The notes below the pieces were generated by a model, which was not told where the DNA came from, did no database searches, and saw only the letters and a list, made by a program, of their open reading frames with translations. The position numbers were made by a program, and so were the translations under genes. From Micromonospora sp. NBC_00389 (GTDB lineage: Bacteria; Actinomycetota; Actinomycetes; Mycobacteriales; Micromonosporaceae): DNA of 64,000 nt. The stretch is from positions 1,488,001 through 1,552,000 of the forward strand of contig NZ_CP107947.1 in assembly GCF_036059255.1 (NCBI RefSeq), given 5' to 3'. Positions 1 through 9,290 of the stretch are shown one piece after another; within the stretch, counting starts at the first letter, position 1; each line of letters begins with the position of its first letter.

Positions 1-1113
1 CCCCCTGACCGCCTTGCGACTGACCGAGCAGCGGTAACCCAGACTGACGATCAGCTCGTACACACCTGCGGCCAGCCGCTCCGAGGTGGTGGTGAACTGC
101 GCGTTCCCCGTGCTGGTAACAGTCCCGTCGGTGTCAAGCAGTCCCGCAAGCAGGGATCGGCGCTGCCCTTCGGACGCGCGCAGATAGGCACCGGGTATGT
201 GCTTGAAGTTCAGAACTCCCAAGTTGCGCAGGCTTCGTGACAGGGAAGAAGGGCGGTTTCCGCATGCCACGCAGCCATTTCGACGCCTGTCGCAGACCGG
301 GCAGCTCTTGGGCAGGATCGTGTAGAGGGTCGAGACAACGCTTGACTGCCTGATCTCGAAGCCGTCTTCTTCGATGCGCCGGAGGATACCGGGGTCAACG
401 GTCGTGATCCGGCTGTCAGCGCTGGTGCCGTCACCCAACCAGGCGCCGAGAGTGTACGGCGGGATCGGGAGGAATCGATCGGGGAGGTTGAGGGGGGCGG
501 CGTTAGCGACCGCGTGATTGAGGCGACGGTCTGCCGTCTCCGTGCGCAGCGTCGCCCGAATCTGCTCGGTCGTAAAGACGTCCCGCTGCACGTTGTCAGC
601 GAGGTTAAAGGTCCACCGCTCAACTCGGTCGAGCAAGCTCCCATAAAGCGCTCGGGCGGGATACGCGCGCGCGGGCCGCGCACCTGGCCTGCCGCGCATC
701 GTGTAGGAAACTCCCTGCGGCGTCTCGCGGGCGACCCGATGGGCCGTGTGCACAAGCTCCGCCCCAATGGAGCTAGCCAACTCGTGGATGGTGACGGTGT
801 CCGTGGTCGAGGCGGTTGTGGCGGCGGAGCGCAGTCGTTCGACGGTCTCCGGGCGCCAGTGGTTGCGACGCCTGACGTCGCCCGCTCTGCGGCTCGCGCG
901 GGTGGTGGTTTTCCACAGATGCTCAGCGTCGGCTACGAGGACTGACCCGTCGGAAAACTCGACCTCGTAGCAAGGGCGGTCGTGACGCACCTCGAAGGCG
1001 TGCGTGACCGTGGTGGGATGCCCGTTGGCGCCGATGAGCCTGTCGCCGACCTTGACGTCACCCATCGTGGTCCAGCCATCCGGAGTCGGCAGCGGGGTAT
1101 CGAGCGCGAGCGC
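1..1113 (-). mobile_element. DnaB intein with LAGLIDADG homing endonuclease (partial, class 3-like)
   Basis: Protein-splicing element inserted directly after the P-loop Lys239 of DnaB. The first intein residue is Ala, not Cys or Ser. Block A reads ALALDTPLPTPDGW and block B reads VADAEHLWKTTT, with Trp after HL; Ala1 plus this Trp is the pattern of class 3 inteins, which use a Cys in block F as first nucleophile. A DOD (LAGLIDADG) endonuclease follows: LGAWLGDGTS near nt 385-415 and LLAGLLDTDGTV near nt 120-155. Between them (262-303) lies a CPVC-x6-CVAC motif that could bind zinc. About 371 intein residues are visible; blocks F and G are outside the window, so the class assignment cannot be completed here. 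Confidence 0.9.
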
Positions 1114-1830
1114 CTTTCCGAGACCGGGCCTGCCCGCCACGATGATCAACTGACCGGCGTGCAAGCCGTTGAGCAGCCGGTCCAGGTCGGTGAAGCCGGT
1201 CGGGACGCCGGTCATCATCCCGCCCTGCGCCCCCACGGCCTCGATCTCGTCCAGCGTGGGCTGCAACATGTCGGCCAGGACCGCGAAGTCCTCGCTGACC
1301 CGGCGTTCGGTGACGTCGTAGACGGCCTGCTGGGCGAGGTCCACGACGTCGTCGACGTCGCGGCTGCCGCCGTTGGCCGTCCCGTAGCCGAGCTGCACGA
1401 TCTTGGTGCCGGCCTCGACCAGCCGGCGCAGCACCGCCCGCTCGCTGACGATCCGCGCGTAGTACGCGGCGTTCGCGGCGGTGGGCACGCTGGCGATGAG
1501 GGTGTGCAGGTAGGGCGCGCCGCCGATGCGGGCCAGGTCGCCCGAGTCGGTCAGTGCGGCCGCCACCGTGATCGGGTCAGCCGGCTCACCCCGGCCGTAG
1601 ATGTCCAGGATGATGTCGAAGATGGTGGCGTGCACGGGCCGGTAGAAGTCGTTGGTCTTGAGGATTTCGACGACGTCGGCGATGGCGTCCTTGGAGAGCA
1701 GCATGCCGCCGAGGACGCACTGCTCGGCCGCGACATCCTGCGGCGGGGTCTTGTCGAACTGGCCGTCTCGCTGCGCAGGCGGCTGGCCGCCGGAGCGTGG
1801 CTCCGCCCGCATGTCGTCGGTGACCGACAC
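1..1830 (-). CDS. dnaB: Replicative DNA helicase DnaB, 5' part, interrupted by an intein (partial)
   Basis: The hexameric helicase that unwinds DNA at the fork. The start is GTG at 1830, preceded by a GGAGGGGGG ribosome site; the frame is open to the left edge (610 codons), so the gene is incomplete. Residues about 15-130 are the N-terminal helical domain that binds primase (QDVAAEQCVLGGMLL and RPVHATIFDIIL are recognisable). The RecA-like domain begins near residue 190 and reaches the P-loop GRPGLGK at residues 233-239. There the helicase sequence stops and an intein begins, so the Ser/Thr that completes Walker A and the rest of the helicase must lie beyond the window. Removal of the intein is required for a working P-loop. 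Divergent from the membrane protein gene at 2229. Identification is secure; splicing is inferred. Confidence 0.95.
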   Translation of the reverse strand, partial: MSVTDDMRAEPRSGGQPPAQRDGQFDKTPPQDVAAEQCVLGGMLLSKDAIADVVEILKTNDFYRPVHATIFDIILDIYGRGEPADPITVAAALTDSGDLARIGGAPYLHTLIASVPTAANAAYYARIVSERAVLRRLVEAGTKIVQLGYGTANGGSRDVDDVVDLAQQAVYDVTERRVSEDFAVLADMLQPTLDEIEAVGAQGGMMTGVPTGFTDLDRLLNGLHAGQLIIVAGRPGLGKALALDTPLPTPDGWTTMGDVKVGDRLIGANGHPTTVTHAFEVRHDRPCYEVEFSDGSVLVADAEHLWKTTTRASRRAGDVRRRNHWRPETVERLRSAATTASTTDTVTIHELASSIGAELVHTAHRVARETPQGVSYTMRGRPGARPARAYPARALYGSLLDRVERWTFNLADNVQRDVFTTEQIRATLRTETADRRLNHAVANAAPLNLPDRFLPIPPYTLGAWLGDGTSADSRITTVDPGILRRIEEDGFEIRQSSVVSTLYTILPKSCPVCDRRRNGCVACGNRPSSLSRSLRNLGVLNFKHIPGAYLRASEGQRRSLLAGLLDTDGTVTSTGNAQFTTTSERLAAGVYELIVSLGYRCSVSRKAVRG

Positions 1831-2228
1831 GGGTCCCCCCTCCACTGCGCCGGATCCGATCCCAGCTCTATCGCCGGGGTACGACATTTCCGTCCGACCG
1901 GGCCGGTCGATCGGGGGGCATCGCGCCGGCGGTCGGGGGCCAACCATACGGACCCCGAGGTCAGCGACTCAACAACGCCGGTGGACGAGCCTCGGGACAA
2001 CCTGTGGATGCTGGTGGGCAAGCATGTGCGCAGTGTGTGCACAGGCTGTGGACAACTGTTGGGGAATTCTCGGCCACACCTCGCTGACCTGGGGTTATGT
2101 GATCCCCAGCCTGTGGAGGAGAATATTTCGGTCGGGCCTGTGACACGATCGTCCCGTACTATCTCCAGCGAACGGCTTCACCTGGACAGCGGATTCCGCT
2201 TTCGGTTCAGAAGGGTCACACTCCGGCC
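1831..2228. promoter_or_regulatory. dnaB / membrane-protein divergent intergenic region with a DnaA box
   Basis: A 398-bp gap between divergent genes. A perfect TGTGGACAA (DnaA box TTGTCCACA on the other strand) lies at 2047-2055, with related CCTGTGGA strings near 1998-2007 and 2109-2117. No gene is supported here; the overlapping open frames are GC-rich shadows. Promoters for both genes presumably lie here, but I cannot place them. Confidence 0.5.
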
Positions 2229-3767
2229 GTGAGTTACCGGGACTGGGAGCGCGGGGAGGGCAGCCCGCGCGAGCGCCAGCCGACCACCTCGTGGGGTGAG
2301 CCCGCGCCGCCACTTCCGGTCGACCCGTACGACGAGGACGGGCGCTATCGCACCTCCAGTCGGCGGCGCGCGTTGGACCGTGGGCAGGATGAGCCGGTGG
2401 ACGCCTACCTGCCCCGGTGGGCGCTGGAGTCGGGGGTCCGGCACGCGGACGGCGCTGGCCGGCACGCCGCGCCGGACGACGAGGTCGAGCCTGAGCGGCC
2501 GGGTTCCGGGGCCGGTTGGCGAGCCACTGATACGACGGGCAGCCGGCGACGGGTCAGCGAGACGAGTTGGCGGGAGCGGCCGGCGATCGGTGCGGCGCCC
2601 GATTCGGATCACACCCAGGAGTGGACGCTCGACCGTCCGCAGGAGCAGGGGTACGCCGGGCGCCGGCGCGCCAACTCGGCGGCGGAGGAGGAGCCGGTCT
2701 CCGGCGCGGTCCCGGACCGCCGTCCCCGCCGTGCGCCTGCCGGCCGTCCCCAGGTGATCTGGTCCGGCGGTGACCTGGAGGCCGCTCCGGCCGAGCCGGC
2801 GCCCCGACGGGATGCGGACCGGCCCACCCGGCGCAGCCGCCGGGCTGCGGAGGAGTCCTGGTCCCGGCCGGCGGTCGACCCGTGGGAGCGGGGGCCCGAG
2901 CGGGCGGTCGAGCCCGAGCCGTCGTACGCGCCAGCGGTGGACCCGTGGGACGCCTCGGGCGTGCACGCGTGGCCGCCGGCTGCCGGTGCGGACGACACGG
3001 ACCTGAGCGGGCAGTGGTCGCAGGCGGAGAGCATCGGTGGTTGGGAGCGGTCCGACCGCACCGGTCAGTGGGAGCGGTCCGCGATCGAGGACGACCAGTG
3101 GGATCGGACGCTGCCGCCACGCTCCGACCGGTCGGTGGCGGCGGAGGGTTGGCCGAGCCGGGCCGAGGGGTTCTGGTCCGGCACCCGACTGGCTGGTGAT
3201 GACCCCCGGTGGATGGATCCGGCGACGTCGGCACCCCGGTCTCCGGTGGTCGGGTACACCGCTCCGCGCCCGCGCAGCGCGCCCGTACCGCGTGGTGGTG
3301 GTCCACGGCGTCGGGCGGACCAGCCACCGGTCGGCACGGCATCGGTACGTCGGCGGGTCGAGTCGGCGGCCTCGGGCGCGTGGGCTCGGCGCCTGGAGGA
3401 CGACCTGCTCGACCCGGATCCGGGTGGGCCCTTCCGGCCGATGCTGTACACCGCCGCCTGTTACCTCGTGCCGGCGATGCTGATCTTCGTCTGGCTGTTG
3501 ACTCTGGACGGCCAGGCGCCGGCCGGCTGTGTCACCGACATCAGTGGGGGTGGGTGCGACTCGCCCCGGTCGCGTGCGTTGGAGTCACTGCTCGCTGGCT
3601 CGCCGCGCTTCGGGTTGGCGCTGGTGAGCAGTCTGGTGGTGGCGGTGCTGCTGCGTCGGGTCGGCACCACGTGGCGCTCGGCGACCATCGCGGTCGCCGC
3701 TGCGGTGGTGGGCGGCGGTCTCTCCACGGTGCTGATCAGCGCGGTGACCGGTCAGCCGATCGGCTGA
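2229..3767 (+). CDS. Uncharacterised membrane protein with long disordered N-terminus
   Basis: 512 residues from a GTG start. Residues 1 to about 400 are rich in Arg, Pro, Ser, Asp and Trp with no domain I recognise; short RTGQWERS- and PAVDPWE-like motifs recur, suggesting a disordered cytoplasmic region. The last 110 residues hold three hydrophobic segments, beginning MLYTAACYLVPAMLIFVWLL, FGLALVSSLVVAVLL and SATIAVAAAVVGGGLSTVLI. Its place between rplI and dnaB is a conserved actinobacterial neighbourhood, but I know no function. It converges on rplI, with a strong hairpin terminator between them. Confidence 0.75.
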   Translation: MSYRDWERGEGSPRERQPTTSWGEPAPPLPVDPYDEDGRYRTSSRRRALDRGQDEPVDAYLPRWALESGVRHADGAGRHAAPDDEVEPERPGSGAGWRATDTTGSRRRVSETSWRERPAIGAAPDSDHTQEWTLDRPQEQGYAGRRRANSAAEEEPVSGAVPDRRPRRAPAGRPQVIWSGGDLEAAPAEPAPRRDADRPTRRSRRAAEESWSRPAVDPWERGPERAVEPEPSYAPAVDPWDASGVHAWPPAAGADDTDLSGQWSQAESIGGWERSDRTGQWERSAIEDDQWDRTLPPRSDRSVAAEGWPSRAEGFWSGTRLAGDDPRWMDPATSAPRSPVVGYTAPRPRSAPVPRGGGPRRRADQPPVGTASVRRRVESAASGAWARRLEDDLLDPDPGGPFRPMLYTAACYLVPAMLIFVWLLTLDGQAPAGCVTDISGGGCDSPRSRALESLLAGSPRFGLALVSSLVVAVLLRRVGTTWRSATIAVAAAVVGGGLSTVLISAVTGQPIG

Positions 3768-3794
3768 CCAGGCGCGGGTGCCACGACGGGTACG

Positions 3795-3834
3795 CACGAA
3801 GGCCCGTACCGAGCGATCGGTACGGGCCTTCGTG
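3795..3834. terminator. Bidirectional hairpin terminator between the membrane protein gene and rplI
   Basis: A perfect 18-bp stem (CACGAAGGCCCGTACCGA and its complement) with loop GCGA. No T tract follows on either strand, which is common for GC-rich actinobacterial terminators. It lies 28 bp after the upstream stop and 16 bp after the rplI stop, so it can serve both convergent genes. Confidence 0.8.
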
Positions 3835-3849
3835 GTGGTGTCGCTGGCG

Positions 3850-4296
3850 TCAGCCCTGAACGACGTTCAGGTTGAACGACGCGGTCACCTCGGGGTGCAG
3901 CTTGATCTTCACCGGGTAGCTGCCGGTCGACTTGATGTGACCGGGCACCTCCAGCCGGCGCCGATCGAGGACCGGGCCGCCGGATGCCTTGACGGCGTCG
4001 ACGATCTCGGCCGGAGTGACCGAGCCGAAGAGCCGCCCGCCGTCGCCGGCGCGGGCCTTCAGGCTGACCTTGAGACCCTCGAGCTGACCCTTGACCTCGT
4101 TGGCGTGGTCGAGGTCGCGGATCTCGCGGGCCCCGCGGGCCCGCTTGATGACCGTGACCTGCTTTTCCGCGCCCTTGGTCCAGGCGATCGCGAAGCCCTG
4201 CGGCAGCAGGTAGTTACGGCCGTAGCCGTCCTTGACCTCGACGATGTCGCCCGGGGCACCGAGGCCGGACACTTCCTGAGTCAGGATGATCTTCAT
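3850..4296 (-). CDS. rplI: 50S ribosomal protein bL9
   Basis: Large-subunit protein that binds 23S rRNA near the L1 stalk. The 148-residue length is typical for bL9. The N-terminal rRNA-binding domain has MKIILTQEVSGLG and DGYGRNYLLPQGFA (residues about 22-36), a long connecting helix follows (about 40-75), and the C-terminal domain ends the protein. It is the last gene of rpsF-ssb-rpsR-rplI, starting 14 nt after the rpsR stop with an AGAGGAGG ribosome site. Confidence 0.97.
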   Translation of the reverse strand: MKIILTQEVSGLGAPGDIVEVKDGYGRNYLLPQGFAIAWTKGAEKQVTVIKRARGAREIRDLDHANEVKGQLEGLKVSLKARAGDGGRLFGSVTPAEIVDAVKASGGPVLDRRRLEVPGHIKSTGSYPVKIKLHPEVTASFNLNVVQG

Positions 4297-4310
4297 ATCG
4301 GTGCCTCCTC

Positions 4311-4550
4311 TCAGCGGGTGGTAGCCGTGTACGGCAGGAGCGCCATCTCACGGGCGTTCTTGACCGCACGGGCGATCTGCCGCTGCTGCTGCGAGGTCAC
4401 GCCGGTCACCCGCCGAGCGCGGATCTTGCCGCGATCGGAGATGAACTTGCGCAGCAGCGCGGTGTCCTTGTAATCGATATAGGTGATCCCGTCCTTGTCG
4501 AGCGGGTTCACCTTCTTCTTCGGCTTGCGAAGTGCCGCAGCCTTGGCCAT
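4311..4550 (-). CDS. rpsR: 30S ribosomal protein bS18 (Cys-free type)
   Basis: Small-subunit protein that pairs with bS6 on the platform. I chose the ATG at 4550 (79 aa, [15 protein letters not shown]), with GGAG 9 nt upstream, over a longer in-frame ATG at 4592 whose extra 14 residues are unlike S18. The core [19 protein letters not shown] and [11 protein letters not shown] are diagnostic. There is no cysteine, so this is the zinc-independent form of S18. Third gene of the rpsF operon. Confidence 0.95.
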   Translation of the reverse strand: MAKAAALRKPKKKVNPLDKDGITYIDYKDTALLRKFISDRGKIRARRVTGVTSQQQRQIARAVKNAREMALLPYTATTR

Positions 4551-4591
4551 TGCACGTGCTCCTGGTTTGCGATCGCGGGCGCTCGGCGCCA

Positions 4592-5110
4592 TTAGAACGG
4601 AGGCTCCTCGTCGAAGTTGCCGCCCGAACCGGCACGCGCGGGAGAGGGTGCGGCCGAAGCCCAGGGGTCGTCGAAGTTGCCTCCGCCGCCACCCTGGCTG
4701 CCACCACCGCCACCGCCACCGAAGCCGCCGCCACCGCCGCCGGAGCGGGACATTTTCTGCACCTTCGCCGTGGCGTAGCGCAGCGACGGGCCGATCTCGT
4801 CGACCTCAAGCTCGATGACCGTGCGCTTCTCACCCTCGCGGGTCTCGTACGACCGCTGACGCAGCCGACCCGAGACGATCACGCGGGCGCCCCGCTGCAG
4901 CGACTCGGCGACGTGCTCCGCCGCCTGACGCCACACGGTGCAAGCCAGGAAGAGCGGCTCGCCGTCCTTCCACTCGTTGGTGGTCTTGTCCATGAAACGG
5001 GGCGTCGAAGCGACCCGGAACTTGGCGACCGCCGCACCGGACGGGGTGAACCGCAACTCGGGGTCATCGGTCAGATTGCCGATGACCGTGATGGTGGTGT
5101 CTCCTGCCAT
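4592..5110 (-). CDS. ssb: Single-stranded DNA-binding protein
   Basis: Coats single-stranded DNA during replication and repair. 172 residues from ATG 5110, chosen because GAGGAG lies 6 nt upstream; an in-frame GTG/ATG 18 nt earlier (5128) is less likely. The OB fold covers residues about 3-110 ([20 protein letters not shown], then [18 protein letters not shown]). A Gly-rich linker (about 118-145) leads to the acidic tip ending DEEPPF, the docking peptide for partner proteins. Lies between rpsF and rpsR. Confidence 0.97.
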   Translation of the reverse strand: MAGDTTITVIGNLTDDPELRFTPSGAAVAKFRVASTPRFMDKTTNEWKDGEPLFLACTVWRQAAEHVAESLQRGARVIVSGRLRQRSYETREGEKRTVIELEVDEIGPSLRYATAKVQKMSRSGGGGGGFGGGGGGGSQGGGGGNFDDPWASAAPSPARAGSGGNFDEEPPF

Positions 5111-5206
5111 GACCATCTCCTCGCGCACTCAGCGTCTCGTCGTACAGGCTCCCAGAGCCGTACGACAGAGCCGCGGAGGCTGATCCGGGCGAACCGGGTT
5201 GAATGC

Positions 5207-5497
5207 TTAGCGCATCTCCGGCCGGATGACCTTGGTGCGCAGCACGGACTCGTTGAGCCGGAGCTGACGGTCCAGCTCGGCCACGGCGGCAGGCGTGGCC
5301 TGCAGGTCGACGACGGCGTAGATGCCCTCGGCCTTTTTGTTGATCTCGTACGCGAGGCGCCGGCGGCCCCACACGTCGGTCTTCTCAACCGAGCCACCCG
5401 CGGTCCGGATCACGTTCAGGTACGTGTCGAGCGACGGGGCGACGGTGCGTTCCTCGAGGCTGGGGTCGAGGATCACCATGATCTCGTAATGACGCAA
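5207..5497 (-). CDS. rpsF: 30S ribosomal protein bS6
   Basis: Small-subunit protein, partner of bS18. 96 residues of ferredoxin-like fold, beginning [17 protein letters not shown], with [17 protein letters not shown] near residue 38. GGAGGTGAG lies 12-15 nt upstream of the start. First gene of the rpsF-ssb-rpsR-rplI operon; the promoter should lie in the AT-richer patch upstream. Confidence 0.97.
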   Translation of the reverse strand: MRHYEIMVILDPSLEERTVAPSLDTYLNVIRTAGGSVEKTDVWGRRRLAYEINKKAEGIYAVVDLQATPAAVAELDRQLRLNESVLRTKVIRPEMR

Positions 5498-6137
5498 GAC
5501 GTGCTCACCTCCTGTGGGCTAAGCGGCCACGGTCCTTCCGTGGCAGGAGGTCGTGCGTCGCTGCCCGCACGCGCCGGGGGAACCCGGCCGGACGCGGACA
5601 ACCTGACCAGGATACCCGGTCCGAACGATCATGCCCGGGGTGGTCGGGTCAGCGCCCGGACGTGCCGACGGGGGCCCACCGTTCCGACCGTCACCGGTCG
5701 GTGGTGGACCCCCGTCAACGAGGCCGCGGGGCGTCCCGTCCGCATTCCTTGGGTGGGACCTGGGGAGGAACGACCACACCGATGAGGTTGGACCGAAGAC
5801 GCCCCGCGGAGCTTTATCGTGTTGTTATCTGACGATACAACAGCTCTCGTACCTTGCCGGGGGAAAAAGCACAAATTTCCGAGATTCTTCATCGGTCGGA
5901 ATCTGGTGTGTCGAGGGATCTCCCCCCGCCGCGCCGGGCCGCGCGGCGGGGGTGACCTCGCTGTCGGTCCGTCGGCCCCGGCTGCCGTTCGCGGCGCTCG
6001 CGCCGACGGCGGTACCGGGCGCTGGCCGCCGGTTCCATCCCATCAACGATCGTCGGTCCGTCCGGTGACGCGGCCAGCGTCCAACACCGCACCGGCCATC
6101 GCCCCACCCGTCGGGGTCGCGACGTAGGCTCGCTCGC
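5498..6137. promoter_or_regulatory. rpsF / nfo divergent intergenic region
   Basis: 640 bp without a credible gene. An unusually AT-rich patch (5810-5890) holds an imperfect dyad, TGTTGTTATC-TGAC-GATACAACA (5820-5842, one-base bulge), which could be an operator or promoter element for the ribosomal operon. At the other end TAGGCT (6125-6130) lies 7 nt before the nfo ATG, the spacing of a -10 box for a leaderless mRNA; no ribosome site is visible there. Both readings are inferences. Confidence 0.4.
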
Positions 6138-6920
6138 ATGCGTATCGGAGCCCATGTCGATTCGACCGACCCGCTGGCGGAGGCGGCCGCCCGGTCCGCC
6201 GACACCGTGCAGTTCTTCCTCTCTGACCCACAGGGGTGGAAGGCGCCCAAGCCGCGGGAGGACGCAGAGCAGCTACGCGCGGCCGAGATCGATCTCTACG
6301 TACACGCGCCGTACGTCATCAACGTGGCCACCCTCAACAACCGCATCCGGATCCCCAGCCGCAAGCTGCTGCTCGGGCACGCGAACGCCGCCGCCGCCAT
6401 CGGCGCCAAGGGCGTGATCGTCCACGGTGGGCACGTCAACGCCGGCGACGACCTGGCCGTCGGCTTCGACAACTGGCGCAAGACATTCGCGTACGCGGCC
6501 GACTCCGGCGGCTTCGGCGTCCCGGTTCTGATCGAGAACACCGCCGGCGGCGACAACGCCTGCGCCCGCCGGTTGGACGCGCTGGCCCGACTGTGGGACG
6601 CCATCGGTGACCACGAGGTCGGCTTCTGCCTCGACACCTGCCACGCGTACGCCGGCGGTGAGGAGTTGCTCGGCCTGGTCGACCGGATCAAGGCGATCAC
6701 CGGGCGGATCGACCTGGTGCACGCCAACAACTCCAAGGGCGCGTTCAACTCCGGCCAGGACCGGCACGACAACCTGGGCGGCGGGACGATCGACCCGGAG
6801 TTGGTGGTCGCGGTGATCCGCGCGGCCGGAGCGCCGGTGGTCGTCGAGACGCCGGGCGGCGTGACCGGTCAGGCCGCCGACATCGACTTCCTCCGCCAGC
6901 AGTTGGGCTCGGCAGCATGA
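6138..6920 (+). CDS. nfo: Endonuclease IV (AP endonuclease)
   Basis: Cleaves DNA 5' to abasic sites in base-excision repair. 260 residues of TIM-barrel fold, somewhat shorter than E. coli Nfo. All the trinuclear-zinc ligand motifs can be seen in order: [44 protein letters not shown] and VVETPGG. No ribosome site precedes ATG 6138, but TAGGCT 7 nt upstream fits leaderless expression. The last four bases (ATGA) overlap the start of the next gene, so the two are probably co-transcribed. Confidence 0.92.
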   Translation: MRIGAHVDSTDPLAEAAARSADTVQFFLSDPQGWKAPKPREDAEQLRAAEIDLYVHAPYVINVATLNNRIRIPSRKLLLGHANAAAAIGAKGVIVHGGHVNAGDDLAVGFDNWRKTFAYAADSGGFGVPVLIENTAGGDNACARRLDALARLWDAIGDHEVGFCLDTCHAYAGGEELLGLVDRIKAITGRIDLVHANNSKGAFNSGQDRHDNLGGGTIDPELVVAVIRAAGAPVVVETPGGVTGQAADIDFLRQQLGSAA

Positions 6921-9247
6921 CGACCGGACAGCCCGGGACCGGGAGCGCCCGGCCCACCCCCACCGGGGACACCCACATCCGACCGGCCACCCCGCCCGCC
7001 ACCGGCACCCCCACCCCGGTCGTCCGCACCGCCGGCACGGCGTCCAACACAGCCACCTCGGGCGCCGTCGGCAACGTCGGGGCCAAGGACGGCGGCACGG
7101 ACGCCGGGGCCAAGGACGGCAAAGCGGACGCCGCCTCCCGCATGGCCAGCGCGCCTTCGGACGCCGTGGCCGAGAACAACACGGCCAAGGACGACGACGT
7201 GCGGGCGGACGCCGCTCCCGACACCAGTGCCAAGGCCGCCACCGCGACGGACGGCGCATCCAAGCCCGATCCCGCCAAGGGCGAGACCGCCAAGGGCGAG
7301 ACCGCTAGGGGCAAGACCGCTAGGGGCAAGACCGCTAGGGGCAAGACCGCTAAGGGCCAGACCGCCAAGAGCGAGACCGCCACGGAGGATGCCGCCAAGG
7401 ATCCCTCCGAAAAGGACGACTCCGGGAAGAGCGAGGCGGCGGGAGATGGCGACGGCGAGGGGAAGCCGGTAGGACCTGAGCGTTGGGATGCGTTCGCGTC
7501 CGCGCCGGAGCCGGTGGCGACCCGCCGCAGCCGGGCGGCCCGGGCCGTCGGCCGGTTCCTGATCCACGAGTGGACCCTGGCCACCCTGGGCGCGCTGGCG
7601 CTGGCCGTGCTGATGACCTGGCCGACGCTGCGCTACCCGCGCTACACCCTCCCGCAGGACTACTGGGACCCGAGCCTGCAGGCCTGGCAGATGGCCTGGT
7701 CCGGGCACATCCTGCTGACCGACCCGGCGCACCTGTGGCAGTCCAACACGTTCTTCCCCGAGCTGTGGAGCTTCGCGTTCTCCGACACGCTCCTCGGCTA
7801 CGCCCCCGCCGGGATGCTCGGCAGCGGCCCCGAGGACGCGGTGCTGCGCTACAACATCATGTTCGTGCTGGCGCACGCGCTCGCCACGCTCGGGGCGTAC
7901 GCGCTGGCCCGGCAGCTCGGTTCGGGCCGGATCGGCGCCGCGGTCGCCGGGGTCGCCTACACCTACGCGCCGTGGTTGCTGGCCCAGGCCGGGCACCTGC
8001 ACGTGCTCTCCAACGGCGGCATTCCTCTGGCGTTGGCCATGCTGGCGCGCGGGCACGGCTGGTCGCTGCGGCACGGCTACCGACCCGAGCGTCGGCACGA
8101 CGGCTGGGTCTACGCCGGCTGGCTGGTGGCGGCCTGGCAGCTCACCCTCGGCTTCGGCATCGGCCTGCCGTTCGCATACTTCCTGGCCGGCGCGATCGTG
8201 GTCGCCGCAGTCCTCTTCTACGCGCGGCGGCTCCGGACCGGCCAGGCCCTGCCGTTCGGTCGTCGGCTGTTCGTCGCCGACCTGGTCGGCGGAGTGCTCT
8301 TCGCCGGGGTGGGTCTGCTGATGGCGATCCCGTTCTTCAAGGTGACCGAGCTGCACCCGAACGCCGAGCGCACGGTCGCCGACATCAGCATCTTCTCTCC
8401 GCCGGCGTCCGGCTTCGTGACCGCGCCCGCCGAGTCACGGATCTGGGGCGGGCTGCACGAGGGCGCCCGGGCGGCGCTGCCGTGGCACCCCGAGATGACC
8501 CTCCTGCCCGGCTTCGTGCTCTACGCGTTGGCCGCAGGCGGGCTGTTCTTCTCGGTCTGGCGACTACGGCACCGGCTGCTCCTGCTCGCCGGGGTGCTGG
8601 TGACCATGGCCTTCGCGATGGGCACCCGCTTCTTCGACGGCACTTTCACCTACATCCCGCTCTTCGAGCACGTGCCGGGCTGGAGCGCGCTGCGTACCCC
8701 CGGGCGGTTGATGCTCTGGACCACGCTGCTGCTCGCCCTGCTCGCGGCGGGTGCGGTCACCGCCCTCACCGACCGGGTCCGCGAGCTGGCCGCGCAGCGG
8801 ATCCCGTCCTGGCCGGGCCCGTGGCTGCGGCTGGCCACCCTGTTGCCGCTGCTGCTGGTCACCATCGAGGGTTTGAACACCACCCCGCATCCGGTGGTGC
8901 CGACCCAGCCGGCCGCGCTCCGCACGGCGGAGGGGCCGCTGCTGGTGCTGCCCAGCAACCAGAGCCTGGACCAGCATGTGATGCTCTGGTCGACCAGCGG
9001 CTTCCCGGACGTGGTGAACGGCGGCAGCGGCTTCACCCCGCGCCAGCTCGACGACGTTCGCCGGGTGAGCCAGTCGTTCCCCGACCAGACCAGCGTCGAC
9101 TACCTGCGCACGCTCGGCGTCCGCACGGTGGTGCTGCTGCGCGGGCAGGTGCCGGGCACGCCGTGGGAGATCACCATCGACACGCCGGTCGAGTCGCTGG
9201 GCATCACCCGGCAGGAAATCGACGACGCGGTGGTCTACCGGCTCTGA
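6917..9247 (+). CDS. Polytopic membrane protein of GT-C / YfhO-like type with Ala-Lys repeat N-terminus
   Basis: 776 residues. The first 215 or so are hydrophilic and Ala/Lys/Asp/Thr-rich, including seven AKGET-like pentapeptides (residues 120-154). From about 220 on there are roughly eleven hydrophobic helices ([18 protein letters not shown] first), with large loops. Features such as [17 protein letters not shown] after the first helix and [15 protein letters not shown] near residue 585 resemble polyprenol-phosphate-dependent glycosyltransferases of fold C. Substrate and activity are unknown. It overlaps nfo by 4 nt and converges on the GT87-like gene. Confidence 0.7.
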   Translation: MTTGQPGTGSARPTPTGDTHIRPATPPATGTPTPVVRTAGTASNTATSGAVGNVGAKDGGTDAGAKDGKADAASRMASAPSDAVAENNTAKDDDVRADAAPDTSAKAATATDGASKPDPAKGETAKGETARGKTARGKTARGKTAKGQTAKSETATEDAAKDPSEKDDSGKSEAAGDGDGEGKPVGPERWDAFASAPEPVATRRSRAARAVGRFLIHEWTLATLGALALAVLMTWPTLRYPRYTLPQDYWDPSLQAWQMAWSGHILLTDPAHLWQSNTFFPELWSFAFSDTLLGYAPAGMLGSGPEDAVLRYNIMFVLAHALATLGAYALARQLGSGRIGAAVAGVAYTYAPWLLAQAGHLHVLSNGGIPLALAMLARGHGWSLRHGYRPERRHDGWVYAGWLVAAWQLTLGFGIGLPFAYFLAGAIVVAAVLFYARRLRTGQALPFGRRLFVADLVGGVLFAGVGLLMAIPFFKVTELHPNAERTVADISIFSPPASGFVTAPAESRIWGGLHEGARAALPWHPEMTLLPGFVLYALAAGGLFFSVWRLRHRLLLLAGVLVTMAFAMGTRFFDGTFTYIPLFEHVPGWSALRTPGRLMLWTTLLLALLAAGAVTALTDRVRELAAQRIPSWPGPWLRLATLLPLLLVTIEGLNTTPHPVVPTQPAALRTAEGPLLVLPSNQSLDQHVMLWSTSGFPDVVNGGSGFTPRQLDDVRRVSQSFPDQTSVDYLRTLGVRTVVLLRGQVPGTPWEITIDTPVESLGITRQEIDDAVVYRL
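7274..7378 (+). repeat. Seven tandem 15-bp repeats encoding A-K/R-G-x-T
   Basis: Seven in-frame 15-bp units, consensus GCCAAGGGCGAGACC or GCTAGGGGCAAGACC; the three central copies are identical. They encode the basic pentapeptides of the N-terminal region of the membrane protein at 6917. Copy number is likely to vary between strains by slippage. Confidence 0.9.
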
Positions 9248-9290
9248 CGCGGTTACGTACCGGGCGGGTTTGCGGGGGAGCCCGCGCGGT

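Noticed and set aside
982..2232. Long plus-strand open frame opposite dnaB
   Set aside because: It is antisense to a recognisable helicase and intein frame, is Asp/Arg/Gly-rich shadow sequence and matches nothing.
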